DNA from: Colwellia psychrerythraea 34H
GTDB taxonomy: Bacteria > Pseudomonadota > Gammaproteobacteria > Enterobacterales > Alteromonadaceae
Length of the DNA stretch: 64,000 nucleotides
Assembly: GCF_000012325.1 (NCBI RefSeq)
Contig: NC_003910.7
Span: 372,001-436,000, forward strand
Reading direction: 5' to 3'
Of the stretch, positions 24,542 through 35,000 are shown piece by piece. Both the position numbers and the translations under genes were made by a program. Under the pieces are notes generated by a model, which worked only from the letters and a program-made list of their open reading frames with translations, was not told the DNA's origin and made no database searches. Each line of letters begins with the position of its first letter. Within the stretch, counting starts at the first letter, position 1.

Positions 24542-26710
24542 TTAAGCTAATTTAACATCGGTAGTGAAGTAAGATTTACCTGATTTTGCCATTTCACGAA
24601 GGCCATCAGTCACATGATAAATTTCACCTAAATCAGTATACTTATCAGCCATTGCGATGAAGTTATCTAAACCTAGAGTTTCTAGGTAGCGAATTGCACC
24701 ACCTCTAAATGGAGGGAAACCAACGCCATAGATTAAGCCCATATCGGCTTCAGCTGCAGTATCAACTACACCTTCTTCTAAACAACGAACCACTTCATTA
24801 ACCATAGGGATCATCATTCGAGCTATGATTTCTTCGCTGCTAAAGTCTTTTTTATCAGCACAATGTTGACCAAGTAACTCGTAAGCAACAGGAGCTGGAA
24901 CTTTCATTGGACGACCACGCTTGTCTTTGATGTGATCGTAAAAGCCTTTACCGTTCTTTTGACCTAAGCGCTCGTTAGCATAAAGAGTACTAACAGGGTC
25001 GTTGTCAATTTTTTTCATTCGCGTAGGGAAACCAGATGACATAACACCTGTACAGTGATCAGCAGTATCAACGCCAACAACATCAAGTAAATAGGCAGGG
25101 CCCATTGGCCAACCGAATTGTTTTTCCATGACTTTATCGATAGCGGTAAAGTCAGCACCTTCAAGTACTAATTGGCTAAAACCAGCAAAGTATGGGAATA
25201 AAACACGGTTAACATAGAAACCAGGACAATCATTAACAACAATCGGAGATTTACCCATTTTAGCGGCATAAGCCACGACTGCCGCAACCGTTTCATCTGA
25301 AGTATCTTTGCCACGAATAACTTCTACTAATGGCATTTTATTTACAGGGTTGAAAAAGTGCATACCACAGAAGTTTTGTGGACGTTTTACACTCTGTGCC
25401 AATAAATCAATGGAGATAGTAGAAGTATTTGACGTTAGAATCGCATCTTCACCGATCACACCTTCAACTTCAGCTAAAACCATGCCCTTAACTTTAGGGT
25501 TTTCTACAACCGCTTCAACAACAATATCTACGTCTTTAACACTGTCATAACTTAATGATGGAGTGATGTTGTTTAATACACCTGCCATTTTCTTAGCATT
25601 CATACGACCACGTTCAACTTGTTTAGTTAAAATGCCCGTAGCGGTTGTTAAACCTAAATCAAGTGCTTGATCATTAATATCTTTCATAATGATCGGGGTG
25701 CCTTTATAAGCTGATTGGTATGCAATACCACCACCCATAATACCAGCACCTAATACAGCGGCTTTATTGACAGCTTTTGTCGCAAGTTTACTTGCTTTCT
25801 TAGCTTTGCCTTTAATCACTTGGTCTGCCATAAACAAACCAATTTGTGCTGTTGCTGCATCAGTTTTCGCTAATTTAGCAAAACCAGTATTCTCAGCAGC
25901 CATTGCACCAGTGCGATCTAAGTTAGCACTAGCAATCAATGTATTTATCATAACCATTGGTGCTGGATAATGTTTACCCGCTTTAGCGGCAATCATACCT
26001 TTACAGGTAGTTGATGACATGATGAGTTCTGTCGGCGATAACTTTAATGCTTCCAATTTCGGCTGGCGTTTCGCGCGCCAATCTAGTTTGCCGTCAATTG
26101 CCAGTTTAAGCATGCTAATAGCAGCAGCTTGTAAATTTTCTGGTTCTACAACGGCATCAATAGCACCTTGTGCTAGTGCTGCTGCAGGTTTGAATGCTTT
26201 ACCTGTAGACATCCAAGTTGCCGCATTATCAAAACCAATAAGTCGAGGTAGTCGTACAGTACCACCAAAACCAGGCATCAAACCTAGTTTAACTTCTGGC
26301 AGTCCGATACTGGCAGTAGTCGCTGCAACTCGGTAGTCACATGCCAGCGTCATTTCACAACCACCGCCTAAAGCGATGCCATTGATAGCGGCTATAGTGG
26401 GTAATTGAATATCTTCAAATGAGTCAAAAACGTCTGAGGCTTTTTTTGCCCAAGATGCTAAGGCATCTTCTGGCTGACTAAATGAAACTAAAAATTCTGT
26501 AATGTCAGCACCAACAATAAATGTTGATTTGCCTGAAGTAACTATTACGCCTTTAGCTTCACTGCAGTTATTAATTGCGGCCACTACGGCTATATATTCT
26601 TCAAAAGTTGCTTGATCAAACTTATTTACTGAACCCTGAGCATCGAACTTAAATTCTACAATGCCGTCTTCGAGTAATTGGGCTGAAAGGCTCTTGCCTT
26701 GATATATCAT
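24542..26710 (-). CDS. fadB: Multifunctional fatty-acid oxidation complex alpha subunit, FadB
   Basis: This 722-residue protein has an N-terminal enoyl-CoA hydratase/isomerase domain ([19 protein letters not shown]) and a C-terminal 3-hydroxyacyl-CoA dehydrogenase ([34 protein letters not shown]). It performs hydration and oxidation of the fatty-acyl CoA spiral and passes products to FadA. It is first gene of the fadBA operon. An imperfect dyad in its leader may bind the fatty-acid regulator. Confidence 0.97.
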   Translation of the reverse strand: MIYQGKSLSAQLLEDGIVEFKFDAQGSVNKFDQATFEEYIAVVAAINNCSEAKGVIVTSGKSTFIVGADITEFLVSFSQPEDALASWAKKASDVFDSFEDIQLPTIAAINGIALGGGCEMTLACDYRVAATTASIGLPEVKLGLMPGFGGTVRLPRLIGFDNAATWMSTGKAFKPAAALAQGAIDAVVEPENLQAAAISMLKLAIDGKLDWRAKRQPKLEALKLSPTELIMSSTTCKGMIAAKAGKHYPAPMVMINTLIASANLDRTGAMAAENTGFAKLAKTDAATAQIGLFMADQVIKGKAKKASKLATKAVNKAAVLGAGIMGGGIAYQSAYKGTPIIMKDINDQALDLGLTTATGILTKQVERGRMNAKKMAGVLNNITPSLSYDSVKDVDIVVEAVVENPKVKGMVLAEVEGVIGEDAILTSNTSTISIDLLAQSVKRPQNFCGMHFFNPVNKMPLVEVIRGKDTSDETVAAVVAYAAKMGKSPIVVNDCPGFYVNRVLFPYFAGFSQLVLEGADFTAIDKVMEKQFGWPMGPAYLLDVVGVDTADHCTGVMSSGFPTRMKKIDNDPVSTLYANERLGQKNGKGFYDHIKDKRGRPMKVPAPVAYELLGQHCADKKDFSSEEIIARMMIPMVNEVVRCLEEGVVDTAAEADMGLIYGVGFPPFRGGAIRYLETLGLDNFIAMADKYTDLGEIYHVTDGLREMAKSGKSYFTTDVKLA

Positions 26711-26764
26711 GCTTTGTCTCCTTCACCTAAAAGTGGTGTTGATGTTTTGATGATTAATCTAGAT

Positions 26765-26794
26765 TTTTTAGTGCCATTCTGCACTCTAAAAAAA
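26765..26794. promoter_or_regulatory. Imperfect dyad upstream of fadB
   Basis: TTTTTTAGTGC and GCACTCTAAAAAA face each other across a short spacer (one arm has two extra bases). It lies about 60 bp before the fadB start and might be an operator of a FadR- or PsrA-type repressor; its consensus does not match E. coli FadR. Confidence 0.3.
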
Positions 26795-26896
26795 CGTAGA
26801 TAACTAATAATAGCTGACTGAGTGTGCCTTGAAAAAAAGTGAAATGCAATGAATTTAAAACAAGTGTTTTAAATGTGTGTATGTTTATTCTTTGTA

Positions 26897-27162
26897 TATA
26901 CCCAAACTCGTTGGAAATACATGATTTCAGCGGGAGTTTAAATGGTCAAATACAAGGTGTTTATCTTAAGCATAGTCATTCTATGGTTATTATAAATAGT
27001 GCGGTAGTTGGCCATTTAAAACCCGCCCGTAGGGAGTTTCTCAGGTAAGTAATCACAGCGTAACATCAATTTGAAAGGCAATAAGCATTCCTACATTGGT
27101 GTACTTTGTGCTGACTCACCGGAGTAACTCTGAAACACCCATTATCAAGGAGCTTGGGTATA
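26897..27162. mobile_element. MITE family 2
   Basis: The ends TATACCCAAACTCGTTG and the mirrored CAAGGAGCTTGGGTATA enclose about 265 bp with no gene. The first six bases equal those of family 1 but the interior is unrelated, so it is a separate family probably moved by a related transposase. An apparent frame across it (26839-27048) is not a gene. Confidence 0.68.
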
Positions 27163-27180
27163 GCGATTAATAACAGGCAA

Positions 27181-27218
27181 AAAAAAAGCACTCCACCCAT
27201 ACTTAGGGGAGTGCTTTC
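27181..27218 (-). terminator. Terminator of the REC-GGDEF-EAL gene
   Basis: Minus strand AAAGCACTCCCC...GGAGTGCTTTTTTTTT: strong stem with T tract, 47 bp beyond the stop codon. Confidence 0.85.
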
Positions 27219-27265
27219 ATAAATTTTATCGTTTTTGAGCGGGCTACAATTTATATTTGGAAGAA

Positions 27266-29488
27266 TTAACTTTGTTGATGTAAAAAATTGATGAACTCAT
27301 CTGCCGGCATTGGCTTAGCATAATAGAAACCTTGTACCTCATCACAACCTAATTCAATTAAACGTTCTTGTTGTTCAATTTCTTCAATGCCTTCAGCAAT
27401 GACTTTTAGTTGCATCTTTTTACCTAAATTAATAATCGTTTCAGCAATAACTGACTGACCTTCCTTATTAATATCGGTGACAAAAGCGCGATCAACTTTT
27501 AGGCGATTTAGAGGCAATTTTTGCAAGTAACTTAATGAAGAGAAGCCAGTACCAAAATCATCGAGTGCTATGCTTATTCCTTGAGCTTTTAACTTGGTTA
27601 ACGCATCAATGATGATTTGTGGTTCATCCATTAAAATGTTTTCAGTAATTTCTAGTTCAAGTTTGTTTGGCTTAATTCCATACTGAGTCATTGTGTTTAT
27701 TATATTATCGACAAAATTATCTTGTCTAAACTGTGGGATAGATACATTGACTGAAATACTAAGGTCAGAGAAATTTTCTTCTAATACTTTTAGTTGCTTA
27801 CATGCCTGACTAATAACCCAGTCTCCGATTTCAATAATTAATCCTGAATATTCAGCTAAAGGAATAAAAACAGCAGGAGAAACAAATTTACCATCAGCAG
27901 TACGCCAGCGCAGTAAAGCCTCAGCACCAATAACTTTACCTGTAGTTAATGATAATTGTGGTTGATACCAGAGTTCAAGGCAGTTATTTCCAAAATCATT
28001 ACGAAGTTGGCGAATCATGTTTAGGCGCCATTGCATTTGATCTTCTATATCTGAGTGATAATAAGCAAAATGTTCTAAACGATTCTTTTTGGCAATATTC
28101 AACGCAATATTAATTTGATTCAATACTTGTACGCCGCTGCTTTGAGCATGTTCTTTAGTACATAAACCAAAACAAGCATTGATGGGAAGGTGTTGTTCAC
28201 CTGCAGCAAAAGGCTGGTGGAATAAAGCGATTAAACTTTCAGGGGTTAAACAATCGGCCGGACCAATAATGCCAAAAACGTCAGCACCTACTCGTGCCAG
28301 TTGGCAGTCAGAACCTATACTTTGAATCCGTTGACCTACTGCAGATAGCAGCTTATTGCCAATATCTTGTCCTAAGGCATCATTGATATCACTGAAATGA
28401 TTTATATCAATTAAGGCTGCAACCGTATTTTTACAATCATTTTGAGCAAAACTATCAAGTAAGCGCACAAATTCAAGACGATTCGGTAAGTTAGTTAACC
28501 AATCTCTGTAAGCCGCATTGGTGAGCTTTTGAAATAGGTGGACATTTTCATAACCTACAGCGACTCCGGTTAAAAATACATTCAATAGTTGAGTTTGGAT
28601 TTCGGTTAACGGGCTAGAAAGCCTGACATGAATGACTGCACGGTAATCACCTTTAGCAACATAAAGATCAAGGCTATCATCAAGATATTGATGTTTTTGT
28701 TGTAAGAAGCACGCTTTTACTTGTTTGTTTGCTTGGTTATCTTGCAACGTATCAATTTTTTGGTTCAGTAAGCTATCATCAAAGCCAATTTGTGCTAAAA
28801 CATAAAAACTCAAGTCATCAATATTATCAATAATACCTTGGCCTCTAGCGCAAAAAACTGCAGATATATCATCACTTATGAGGGTTCTTAATTGGGATAA
28901 CACACTTTGACTAAAAGTAGGGAGAGAGTGCTGTGACGATAATTCGGTAGCACCAGAAACTATTTTCTCAAGACCTTGACGGTTCTCATTGACAGTAGCT
29001 ATTTGTTGGAAAGAGCGAATAGCGGCAAAAACGGTAGTGACTAACTTTCGACGAGTTAGCTCGGTCTTTGTCTTATAATCATTGATATCATATTCTTTTA
29101 TGACACTTTCTTCGGGGGCATAACCAGGTTGCCCGGTACGTAAAACAATGCGGATATCTTTTCGCTGTAATGTTTCTCGGATATATTTGACAACATTTAA
29201 GCCAGCATCATCAGTTTCCATAACTACATCGAGTAGTACTAGAACAATGTCATCATTATTTTCAATTAGTTGACAAGCATCTTTACCTGAATAAGCATGT
29301 AAGTACTCAAGACGACGTCCTAATACGACCAGATCTGATAATGCTAATTGAGTCACTGAATGAATCTCTGGATCATCATCAACAATTAGAACTTGCCAAG
29401 TTTCATTACTGCCAAACGCTAAAATCTCGTCTTCATCACTATCATCGATGAATAAAAAGTCATCATGGGAATTTTCTGATGCTTGCAT
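27266..29488 (-). CDS. Response regulator with DUF3369, degenerate GGDEF and EAL domains
   Basis: This protein has about 740 residues. The receiver domain has WQVLIVDDDPEIH and phospho-Asp in VLVLLDVVMET. A DUF3369-like linker follows, then a GGDEF domain whose signature is RVGADVFG instead of GGDEF, so cyclase activity is unlikely. The EAL domain is complete: EALLRW, SVNVS, EITEN, DDFGTG, KVDRAF, AEGIE, QGFYYAKP. It is probably a c-di-GMP phosphodiesterase controlled by phosphorylation. ATG 29488 has GAGGGCGG just upstream; an ATG seven codons earlier lacks a ribosome site. No cognate kinase is adjacent. Confidence 0.88.
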   Translation of the reverse strand: MQASENSHDDFLFIDDSDEDEILAFGSNETWQVLIVDDDPEIHSVTQLALSDLVVLGRRLEYLHAYSGKDACQLIENNDDIVLVLLDVVMETDDAGLNVVKYIRETLQRKDIRIVLRTGQPGYAPEESVIKEYDINDYKTKTELTRRKLVTTVFAAIRSFQQIATVNENRQGLEKIVSGATELSSQHSLPTFSQSVLSQLRTLISDDISAVFCARGQGIIDNIDDLSFYVLAQIGFDDSLLNQKIDTLQDNQANKQVKACFLQQKHQYLDDSLDLYVAKGDYRAVIHVRLSSPLTEIQTQLLNVFLTGVAVGYENVHLFQKLTNAAYRDWLTNLPNRLEFVRLLDSFAQNDCKNTVAALIDINHFSDINDALGQDIGNKLLSAVGQRIQSIGSDCQLARVGADVFGIIGPADCLTPESLIALFHQPFAAGEQHLPINACFGLCTKEHAQSSGVQVLNQINIALNIAKKNRLEHFAYYHSDIEDQMQWRLNMIRQLRNDFGNNCLELWYQPQLSLTTGKVIGAEALLRWRTADGKFVSPAVFIPLAEYSGLIIEIGDWVISQACKQLKVLEENFSDLSISVNVSIPQFRQDNFVDNIINTMTQYGIKPNKLELEITENILMDEPQIIIDALTKLKAQGISIALDDFGTGFSSLSYLQKLPLNRLKVDRAFVTDINKEGQSVIAETIINLGKKMQLKVIAEGIEEIEQQERLIELGCDEVQGFYYAKPMPADEFINFLHQQS

Positions 29489-29711
29489 ACCGCCCTCATA
29501 ACTAAGCATATTATCTGGGAATATAAATAGTTAAAATTGAAATTTATTGTATTGAGCTTAACTATAACTCAGTACTACTTTTTTACACCATTGGGCGTGA
29601 TAATGAAACCTGTTTGGTCATATTTTATTTGTTTTATTTTACTGGGTTATAATAAATTGAATTTAATCATGTATCGTTAGCCTTGCTTTTGACATAGTGT
29701 GTTAAAACGTA

Positions 29712-29977
29712 TATACCCATTCCACTTGAAGATGCATGATTCAGCTGGAATTAGAAACGCCTTTAGGCAAGGCATTGATTGACGAGAATAGTTATTCTAT
29801 TGTCGAAATCAATAACGCAGCATAAAGCATTTCTAAACCAGTCCTTTGGAGAAGGTTAAGCAAATCATACTCTGCGTTATCTTTCTTTTTAAGGGATGAC
29901 CCTTAATAAAAAAATTCGCCTTGATTATGAATCGCTCAGAGTTCCTGAAACGAGCATCTTCAAGTCGAACGGGTATA
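29712..29977 (+). mobile_element. MITE family 1, copy c
   Basis: It runs from TATACCCATTCCACTTGAAG to TCGAACGGGTATA, in the same orientation as copy a. It ends 58 bp before the start of the TIGR03899-like gene and forms most of its leader. Confidence 0.85.
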
Positions 29978-30034
29978 GGCATCAAGTGGAATATTTCTGC
30001 TTATTTTAAGGGTACTAAAAAGGGAGGTAATACA

Positions 30035-30934
30035 GTGAGTAAAGACAAATCAGATGTTGTGATACTTGAAAAGAATGTCAATAAAGACGGTGATAATACT
30101 GCCATAGTAAAGAGTAATAAATCGACTCAAAACTCAACAGAAGCCGGCGTCTCTCAACAGTTTTTGAAGCTCGCTAAAAGATTTGTTATTGATGGCGCTT
30201 TGTTACCTGAAGAAAAACAAATGCTCATTGAAGATCGCACTGTGAAGCGAGCAAGACTGAGCCAATTACGCAAGCAGCAAAATATCGAAAATATTATGCA
30301 GAAAACGCTTGGTTATTGTGCAAGTTTTGAAATCGGGCAAAGAACAGATCATGACTGGTTCAGTCGCTATATTGCGTTATCTGAAGAAGTCAGTAATCCG
30401 ACCATGCAAGATTTGTGGGCAAAGATTTTAGCAGGAGAACTCACTAAACCTGGGGCTTTTTCATTCAAGGCTTTGCAAGTTTTTCGAGATATGAGTATTT
30501 ATGATGCGAAACTATTAGCGAAAGCTTGCTCATTAGCGATAAAAGATCCCAATAAGAAAAATATTAGGCTAATCACTGGTGCTTATCAACAACCAGGTCT
30601 GTTCAATTTTTTCTCTAAGCAGCGACAGCAATATTGTAACTTAAGTCACTATGGTTTGAATTATGCGGATCTACTTGCGTTATCAGAAAATCATCTTATC
30701 TATTTGCAAGAAAGTGAGTCTAGCTTATTAAGTAAGGACGACTCTCTGCAATTTACATACAATGGTTTACCATTAAAATTAACTGCAAAAAAATCAAATG
30801 TTTGTTTACAGTTTTATAAGTTTACCCCGCTAGGAGCGGAGCTTGCTCATCTGATTAGTGATAAAAGCAATGATGAGTTTTTTGATCATTTAAAAAATAT
30901 GTTAACTCATTACTTTGCAGTTAATAGTGATTAA
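30035..30934 (+). CDS. TIGR03899-like protein
   Basis: This 299-residue soluble protein of unknown function fits the TIGR03899 pattern of marine gammaproteobacteria (RTVKRARLSQLRKQQNIENI near the N terminus, then NPTMQDLWAKILAGEL). The start chosen is GTG 30035 with GGGAGG eight bases before it. A longer frame from 29921 would translate MITE sequence and is rejected. It is single, with no operon partner. Confidence 0.6.
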   Translation: MSKDKSDVVILEKNVNKDGDNTAIVKSNKSTQNSTEAGVSQQFLKLAKRFVIDGALLPEEKQMLIEDRTVKRARLSQLRKQQNIENIMQKTLGYCASFEIGQRTDHDWFSRYIALSEEVSNPTMQDLWAKILAGELTKPGAFSFKALQVFRDMSIYDAKLLAKACSLAIKDPNKKNIRLITGAYQQPGLFNFFSKQRQQYCNLSHYGLNYADLLALSENHLIYLQESESSLLSKDDSLQFTYNGLPLKLTAKKSNVCLQFYKFTPLGAELAHLISDKSNDEFFDHLKNMLTHYFAVNSD

Positions 30935-31010
30935 ATAGCAGAATCTTTTAGTAGATGCACGTCCTAGAGGTATGAAGAACCCTCACTTGCATCCTTAGCG
31001 TAAATTTACT

Positions 31011-31029
31011 AATGTTATATTATATCAAT
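31011..31029. promoter_or_regulatory. Zur box upstream of the MerC-like gene
   Basis: AATGTTATATTATATCAAT agrees with the gammaproteobacterial Zur consensus AATGTTATAnTATAACATT at all but two defined positions. It lies 74 bp before the start codon. The zur gene itself is at 47106. Confidence 0.72.
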
Positions 31030-31102
31030 TGTGATATTATCTCACTTTGAAGGTCAACGCTGGCCAGTTAACAGTAAATTACTCTAGATTCGCGGAATAA
31101 AC

Positions 31103-31483
31103 ATGTTAGATAGAATAGGCATTACAGCAACTTCCTTATGTGCATTACATTGCATTTTATTACCTATTATATTGCCAATGCTACCTTTGCTTGGGTTAAG
31201 CTTTTTAGCTGATCATGCTTGGGAACATGTTTTTCTTCTGATGACTGCGGCTCTTGGTACTATCGCATTATTTTCTGGTTTTAAACGTTATCACAGACGT
31301 TTGTATCCCTTCTATTTGCTTTATTTGGGCGTGACTTTATATTGGATTAAACATGACTTTTCTGAAGCGTTAGAACCGTTTTTTATTATTGGCGGCGCAA
31401 GTCTTATTATTGCAGCCCATTTCATTAATATTAAGTTATGTAATAGCTGCAAACAATGTGATGATGAAACTTGCAGTAGCTAA
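31103..31483 (+). CDS. MerC-domain small membrane protein, probably Zur-controlled
   Basis: This 126-residue inner-membrane protein has about four helices. It has the MerC-type metal motif in helix 1 (SLCALHCILLP, Cys13 and Cys17) and a Cys-rich cytosolic tail (CNSCKQCDDETC). MerC proteins transport mercuric ions in mer operons. Chromosomal relatives without other mer genes, as here, behind a Zur box are more likely linked to zinc. The role is inferred from the operator. Confidence 0.78.
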   Translation: MLDRIGITATSLCALHCILLPIILPMLPLLGLSFLADHAWEHVFLLMTAALGTIALFSGFKRYHRRLYPFYLLYLGVTLYWIKHDFSEALEPFFIIGGASLIIAAHFINIKLCNSCKQCDDETCSS

Positions 31484-31526
31484 CTTCCTTATCGAAAGTT
31501 AGCTAACAGTTCGTTCAATTTCTTCT

Positions 31527-31566
31527 TATACCAGTCGGATCAATCAATTAGTCAAATTGGTATTAC
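31527..31566. repeat. Short ATACCA/TGGTAT palindromic repeat
   Basis: Its reverse strand (TATACCAATTTGACTAATTG...) matches the sequence starting at 63966. It lies in the gap between the MerC gene and ntrC and may serve as terminator on either side. Confidence 0.4.
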
Positions 31567-32963
31567 TTATCAAATTCTTTCAATTTTCTCGTTAAGGTAT
31601 TTCTACCCCAGCCTAATTTTTTGGCCGCATCTTGTTTATGACCCTGAGTAAATATTAACGCTCGTTCAAGCATTATCTTTTCAAATTCAATCTGAGCATA
31701 ATCTAAAATGGCATCTTTCCCCTGTGCTAGTTCTTGGTCCATCCAAGTACTCAGTACGTCTTGCCATGCATTTGAATCATTCTTCAACGATGTTGATTTC
31801 TCGACTAATTCATTAGGTAAATCTTCAATAAGAATTTCCTGACCACTTGCCATAACCGTTAAAAAACGACAAATATTCTCTAATTGTCTAACGTTCCCAG
31901 GCCAATGGCAGTTATTGAGGAAGTTACTGGCTTTTTTACTTAATGTTTTGACCTCAACACTTAGTTCATTGGCTGCTTGCGTTAAAAAGTGCTGGCTCAG
32001 CTGTGGAATATCTTCTTTTCGTTCTCTAAGGCTAGGTAAATGAATGCGAATAACATTGAGCCGGTGAAATAAATCTTCTCTAAATTCACCTTTCTTCACA
32101 CGTTCCTCAAGATGTTGATGAGTAGCGGCAATAATCCGTACATCGACTTGAACGGGTAGATGCCCGCCAACACGATAAACCTGACCATCAGACAGTACAC
32201 GTAACAGACGAGTTTGAATGTCTAATGGCATATCGCCAATTTCATCTAAAAATAAAGTCCCTCCATGTGCTTGTTCAAACCGTCCTTGTCGAATAGCATT
32301 AGCTCCGGTAAAGGCTCCTTTTTCATGACCAAATAATTCAGATTCAATTAAATCTTTTGGGATGGCGGCCATATTTAACGGAATAAAGGGTTCATTTACG
32401 CGAGGGCTATGAGAATGAAGCGCTTGAGCAACTAATTCTTTACCTGTTCCTGATTCACCATTAATTAGCACACTAATACTTGAGCGGGATAAGCGACCAA
32501 TAGCACGAAATACTTCTTGCATGGCGGGGGCTTCACCAATTAGGCCGACGGCTAAAGGTATATCTTTTTGATTTTTATTTTTCTCATTTTGCTCTCTTGC
32601 ATGAGTGAGGGCACGTTTACTTAAGTTGATGGCTTCGTCAATATCAAATGGTTTAGGCAAGTATTCAAATGCGCCACCTTGATAGGCATTAACAGCGCTG
32701 TCTAAGTCAGAGTGAGCTGTCATAATAATCACAGGAATATGAGAATGTTGCTTATTTAACCTTTTTAATAACTCCATTCCATCGATATTTGGCATACGAA
32801 TATCAGAAATAATGATTTCTGGTTGACCATGTTCTAATGCAATCAATAAATTTTCAGCACTTTCAAAAGCAGCACAACTTATATTTGCATTAGCAAAAGC
32901 TTTCTCAAGAACCCATCTAATTGAGCTATCGTCATCAACTATCCAAACTTGTTCGGTGATCAT
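31563..32963 (-). CDS. glnG: Nitrogen regulator NtrC (NR I)
   Basis: This 466-residue sigma-54 activator has a receiver ([14 protein letters not shown]; phospho-Asp in [10 protein letters not shown]), an AAA+ domain ([29 protein letters not shown]) and a C-terminal Fis-type helix-turn-helix ([16 protein letters not shown]). When phosphorylated by NtrB it activates glnA and nitrogen-scavenging genes. It overlaps ntrB by 4 bp. Two NtrC boxes stand before glnA in this window. Confidence 0.96.
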   Translation of the reverse strand: MITEQVWIVDDDSSIRWVLEKAFANANISCAAFESAENLLIALEHGQPEIIISDIRMPNIDGMELLKRLNKQHSHIPVIIMTAHSDLDSAVNAYQGGAFEYLPKPFDIDEAINLSKRALTHAREQNEKNKNQKDIPLAVGLIGEAPAMQEVFRAIGRLSRSSISVLINGESGTGKELVAQALHSHSPRVNEPFIPLNMAAIPKDLIESELFGHEKGAFTGANAIRQGRFEQAHGGTLFLDEIGDMPLDIQTRLLRVLSDGQVYRVGGHLPVQVDVRIIAATHQHLEERVKKGEFREDLFHRLNVIRIHLPSLRERKEDIPQLSQHFLTQAANELSVEVKTLSKKASNFLNNCHWPGNVRQLENICRFLTVMASGQEILIEDLPNELVEKSTSLKNDSNAWQDVLSTWMDQELAQGKDAILDYAQIEFEKIMLERALIFTQGHKQDAAKKLGWGRNTLTRKLKEFDK

Positions 32964-34075
32964 AATGTACTCTCTTGTGATAAAGGTGCTCGATTTAAAG
33001 GTTGCTGTTTTAATGGTAGTAGGATTGTAAATTCAGTATGACCAGGGCGGCTATGACACGATAGCTTACCTTGGTGTTGATTTATTAGTGTTTGTGAAAT
33101 AGATAAACCTAACCCTGTACCATTAGAACGACCAGAGACCATAGGATAAAAAAGTGTGTCTTGAATTTTAGTGGGGATACCAGGTCCATTATCAATTATG
33201 CTAATTTCAATGGCTAACTTGATTCGTTTGCCATGAATGGTTCTATTACTAGCAATTCGAGTACGTAGGGTTATATTGTGTTTTTCATCAATGGCTTGAA
33301 TAGCATTGTTAACAATATTAAGCACTGCTTGTTGCAGTTTTTCTTGATCACATTCAACCGCAGGAAGTGAGGGATCATAATCGCGTAACAAATGAATTTT
33401 TTGTCCATTTGAATAGCCGACCAACTGGCATACCTTCTCAAGTATGCCATGGACATTTTGTGCCTGCATTTGGGGCAGTTGGTTTGGACCTAATAGACGA
33501 TCAACCAAGTTAGTTAATCTGTCAGCTTGCTCAATGATCATGCTGGTATATTCTTGTTGCTCACTAGTCACTTCTTTACTAAGTAACTGTGCTGCGCCTC
33601 TTAACCCCCCAAGCGGATTTTTAATTTCGTGAGCCAGACCTTTAATAAGATCACGTGCAGCAAGCCATTGCTGATGTTGAAAAACTTCTAAGCTAATTTG
33701 CTTTTGTTGATCTATTTGTTTGAATTCGAGCAATACATGGGGAGTTCTTTCAAACTCGACTGAAGACGCGGTTACTTCTGCCGTAAATCGGTGGCTTTCA
33801 TTTAACTCTACAACAATGTCGCAATCTGTAAATTCTTGACCGGTGGCAAGCAGTTGTATTAAACGTGAGCGATTGATACTGGTATTAGCAAAAATCATTT
33901 CAGATTCAGTATTGAATAAACGATACAAGCTTTTATTTAATAGTGCTTCAGCGGCTGGGTTCACATAAACGATGGAGAGTTTTTCATTGAGAATAATTAC
34001 AGCAGTCACCAACTGATTGGCAAGTGATTGCTGGTAAGACAACTTGTGATCTTGTATATAACTACGGCTATGCAT
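32960..34075 (-). CDS. glnL: Nitrogen sensor kinase NtrB (NR II)
   Basis: This 371-residue cytosolic kinase/phosphatase has a PAS domain (LSIVYVNPAAEALL), an H box (GLAHEIKNPLGGLRGAAQLL) and an ATPase domain with NGPGIP and GRSNGTGLGLSISQ. It phosphorylates NtrC under nitrogen limitation, under PII control. ATG 34075 has AAGGG five bases before; an ATG ten codons upstream has none. Confidence 0.95.
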   Translation of the reverse strand: MHSRSYIQDHKLSYQQSLANQLVTAVIILNEKLSIVYVNPAAEALLNKSLYRLFNTESEMIFANTSINRSRLIQLLATGQEFTDCDIVVELNESHRFTAEVTASSVEFERTPHVLLEFKQIDQQKQISLEVFQHQQWLAARDLIKGLAHEIKNPLGGLRGAAQLLSKEVTSEQQEYTSMIIEQADRLTNLVDRLLGPNQLPQMQAQNVHGILEKVCQLVGYSNGQKIHLLRDYDPSLPAVECDQEKLQQAVLNIVNNAIQAIDEKHNITLRTRIASNRTIHGKRIKLAIEISIIDNGPGIPTKIQDTLFYPMVSGRSNGTGLGLSISQTLINQHQGKLSCHSRPGHTEFTILLPLKQQPLNRAPLSQESTL

Positions 34076-34235
34076 AAAAACCCTTAGGAAGATAATTTCA
34101 TGCACCGTTTTGGTGCGTGCAATTTAAGTTTACTAAAGAAAGGTTTTATTTGCAGTGTTAATTTTGCTTGGAACAAAAGTGCTAACTCTTTTATACCTCT
34201 TTAATAGCAAGGGGTTAAAAGTAATGGATGTTAAC

Positions 34236-34754
34236 CTAGTTTGTTGAAGCTCTATGCATATAAAACGTTACTGATGCTGATGATGCAATAACCTTGCCTT
34301 TTTCATCTAGTAGTAACATTTTTATTTTATGCTCGCCTCTATCAATATCTCTTAGTGAAAACATAGAGTGCTTTTGAGGCTTTTGATGGGGTTTACCGTC
34401 AAGTACTAATTGTACTTCTAATCCAGGCTTAAATCTTGGCTTGATACCTCCACCAATATATATGGAGCCTGTGTTATCACGTATAGTGGCATTATTTTTA
34501 GGGGTACTTATCGCTATTTCGTATTCTTCTACCGTTTCTTGAGGAGTGATATCGAGTACTTCAGTATCAAGAGAGGTACTTGATTGAATGATATTACCAG
34601 GTTTAGTTTTTACCTCTTCAGCGCCAGGCATTGGAGAATCAGAAAAAACCAATACACCTTGTTCATTACGCCATACATAAATTTTGGCTGTTTTTGGGTG
34701 TACAGGAGCAGCTAAGGTGACGCCTAGTAGTATAAATAGTAATAACTTGATCAT
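34236..34754 (-). CDS. DUF4124-type exported protein
   Basis: This 172-residue protein has a signal peptide (1-18, ending TLAAP). A DUF4124-like start follows, KIYVWRNEQGVLVFSDSPMP, and then a beta-sandwich-like region (GSIYIGGGIKPRFKPGLEVQ). It is probably periplasmic. It lies between glnA and ntrBC, as often in marine gammaproteobacteria, but has no known role in nitrogen control. Confidence 0.75.
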   Translation of the reverse strand: MIKLLLFILLGVTLAAPVHPKTAKIYVWRNEQGVLVFSDSPMPGAEEVKTKPGNIIQSSTSLDTEVLDITPQETVEEYEIAISTPKNNATIRDNTGSIYIGGGIKPRFKPGLEVQLVLDGKPHQKPQKHSMFSLRDIDRGEHKIKMLLLDEKGKVIASSASVTFYMHRASTN

Positions 34755-34935
34755 AGTTCCTTATATTTCCCTGTGCTTTGGGTAGTCAATATTTACATCA
34801 TTCCATAATGTAGGCTAATTTAAGTATATATCTATAGTTTATACAAAAAAATGTTTTTTAATATTTTTCTATCAATAAGTAACTTTAGTGAGTGGAATGT
34901 AAGTAAATTGTGATTTTTATTTTGGTTGTAAACAT

Positions 34936-34962
34936 AAAAAAGCTCACCTAAGTGAGCTTTTT
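34936..34962 (-). terminator. Terminator of glnA
   Basis: AAAAAGCTCAC-CTAA-GTGAGCTTTTT: perfect stem with T tract. It separates glnA from the downstream DUF4124-ntrBC genes. Confidence 0.9.
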
Positions 34963-35000
34963 ATTGACCGTAAAGCGCTTCAAAGTGAAGCTAAGCGAGA

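Noticed and set aside
26839..27048. Open frame of 69 codons downstream of the fadB leader
   Set aside because: It lies across MITE family 2, has no ribosome site and no protein-like pattern.
29921..30034. N-terminal extension of the TIGR03899-like gene
   Set aside because: The 38 extra codons are MITE terminal sequence; a GTG with GGGAGG lies downstream and suits the family.
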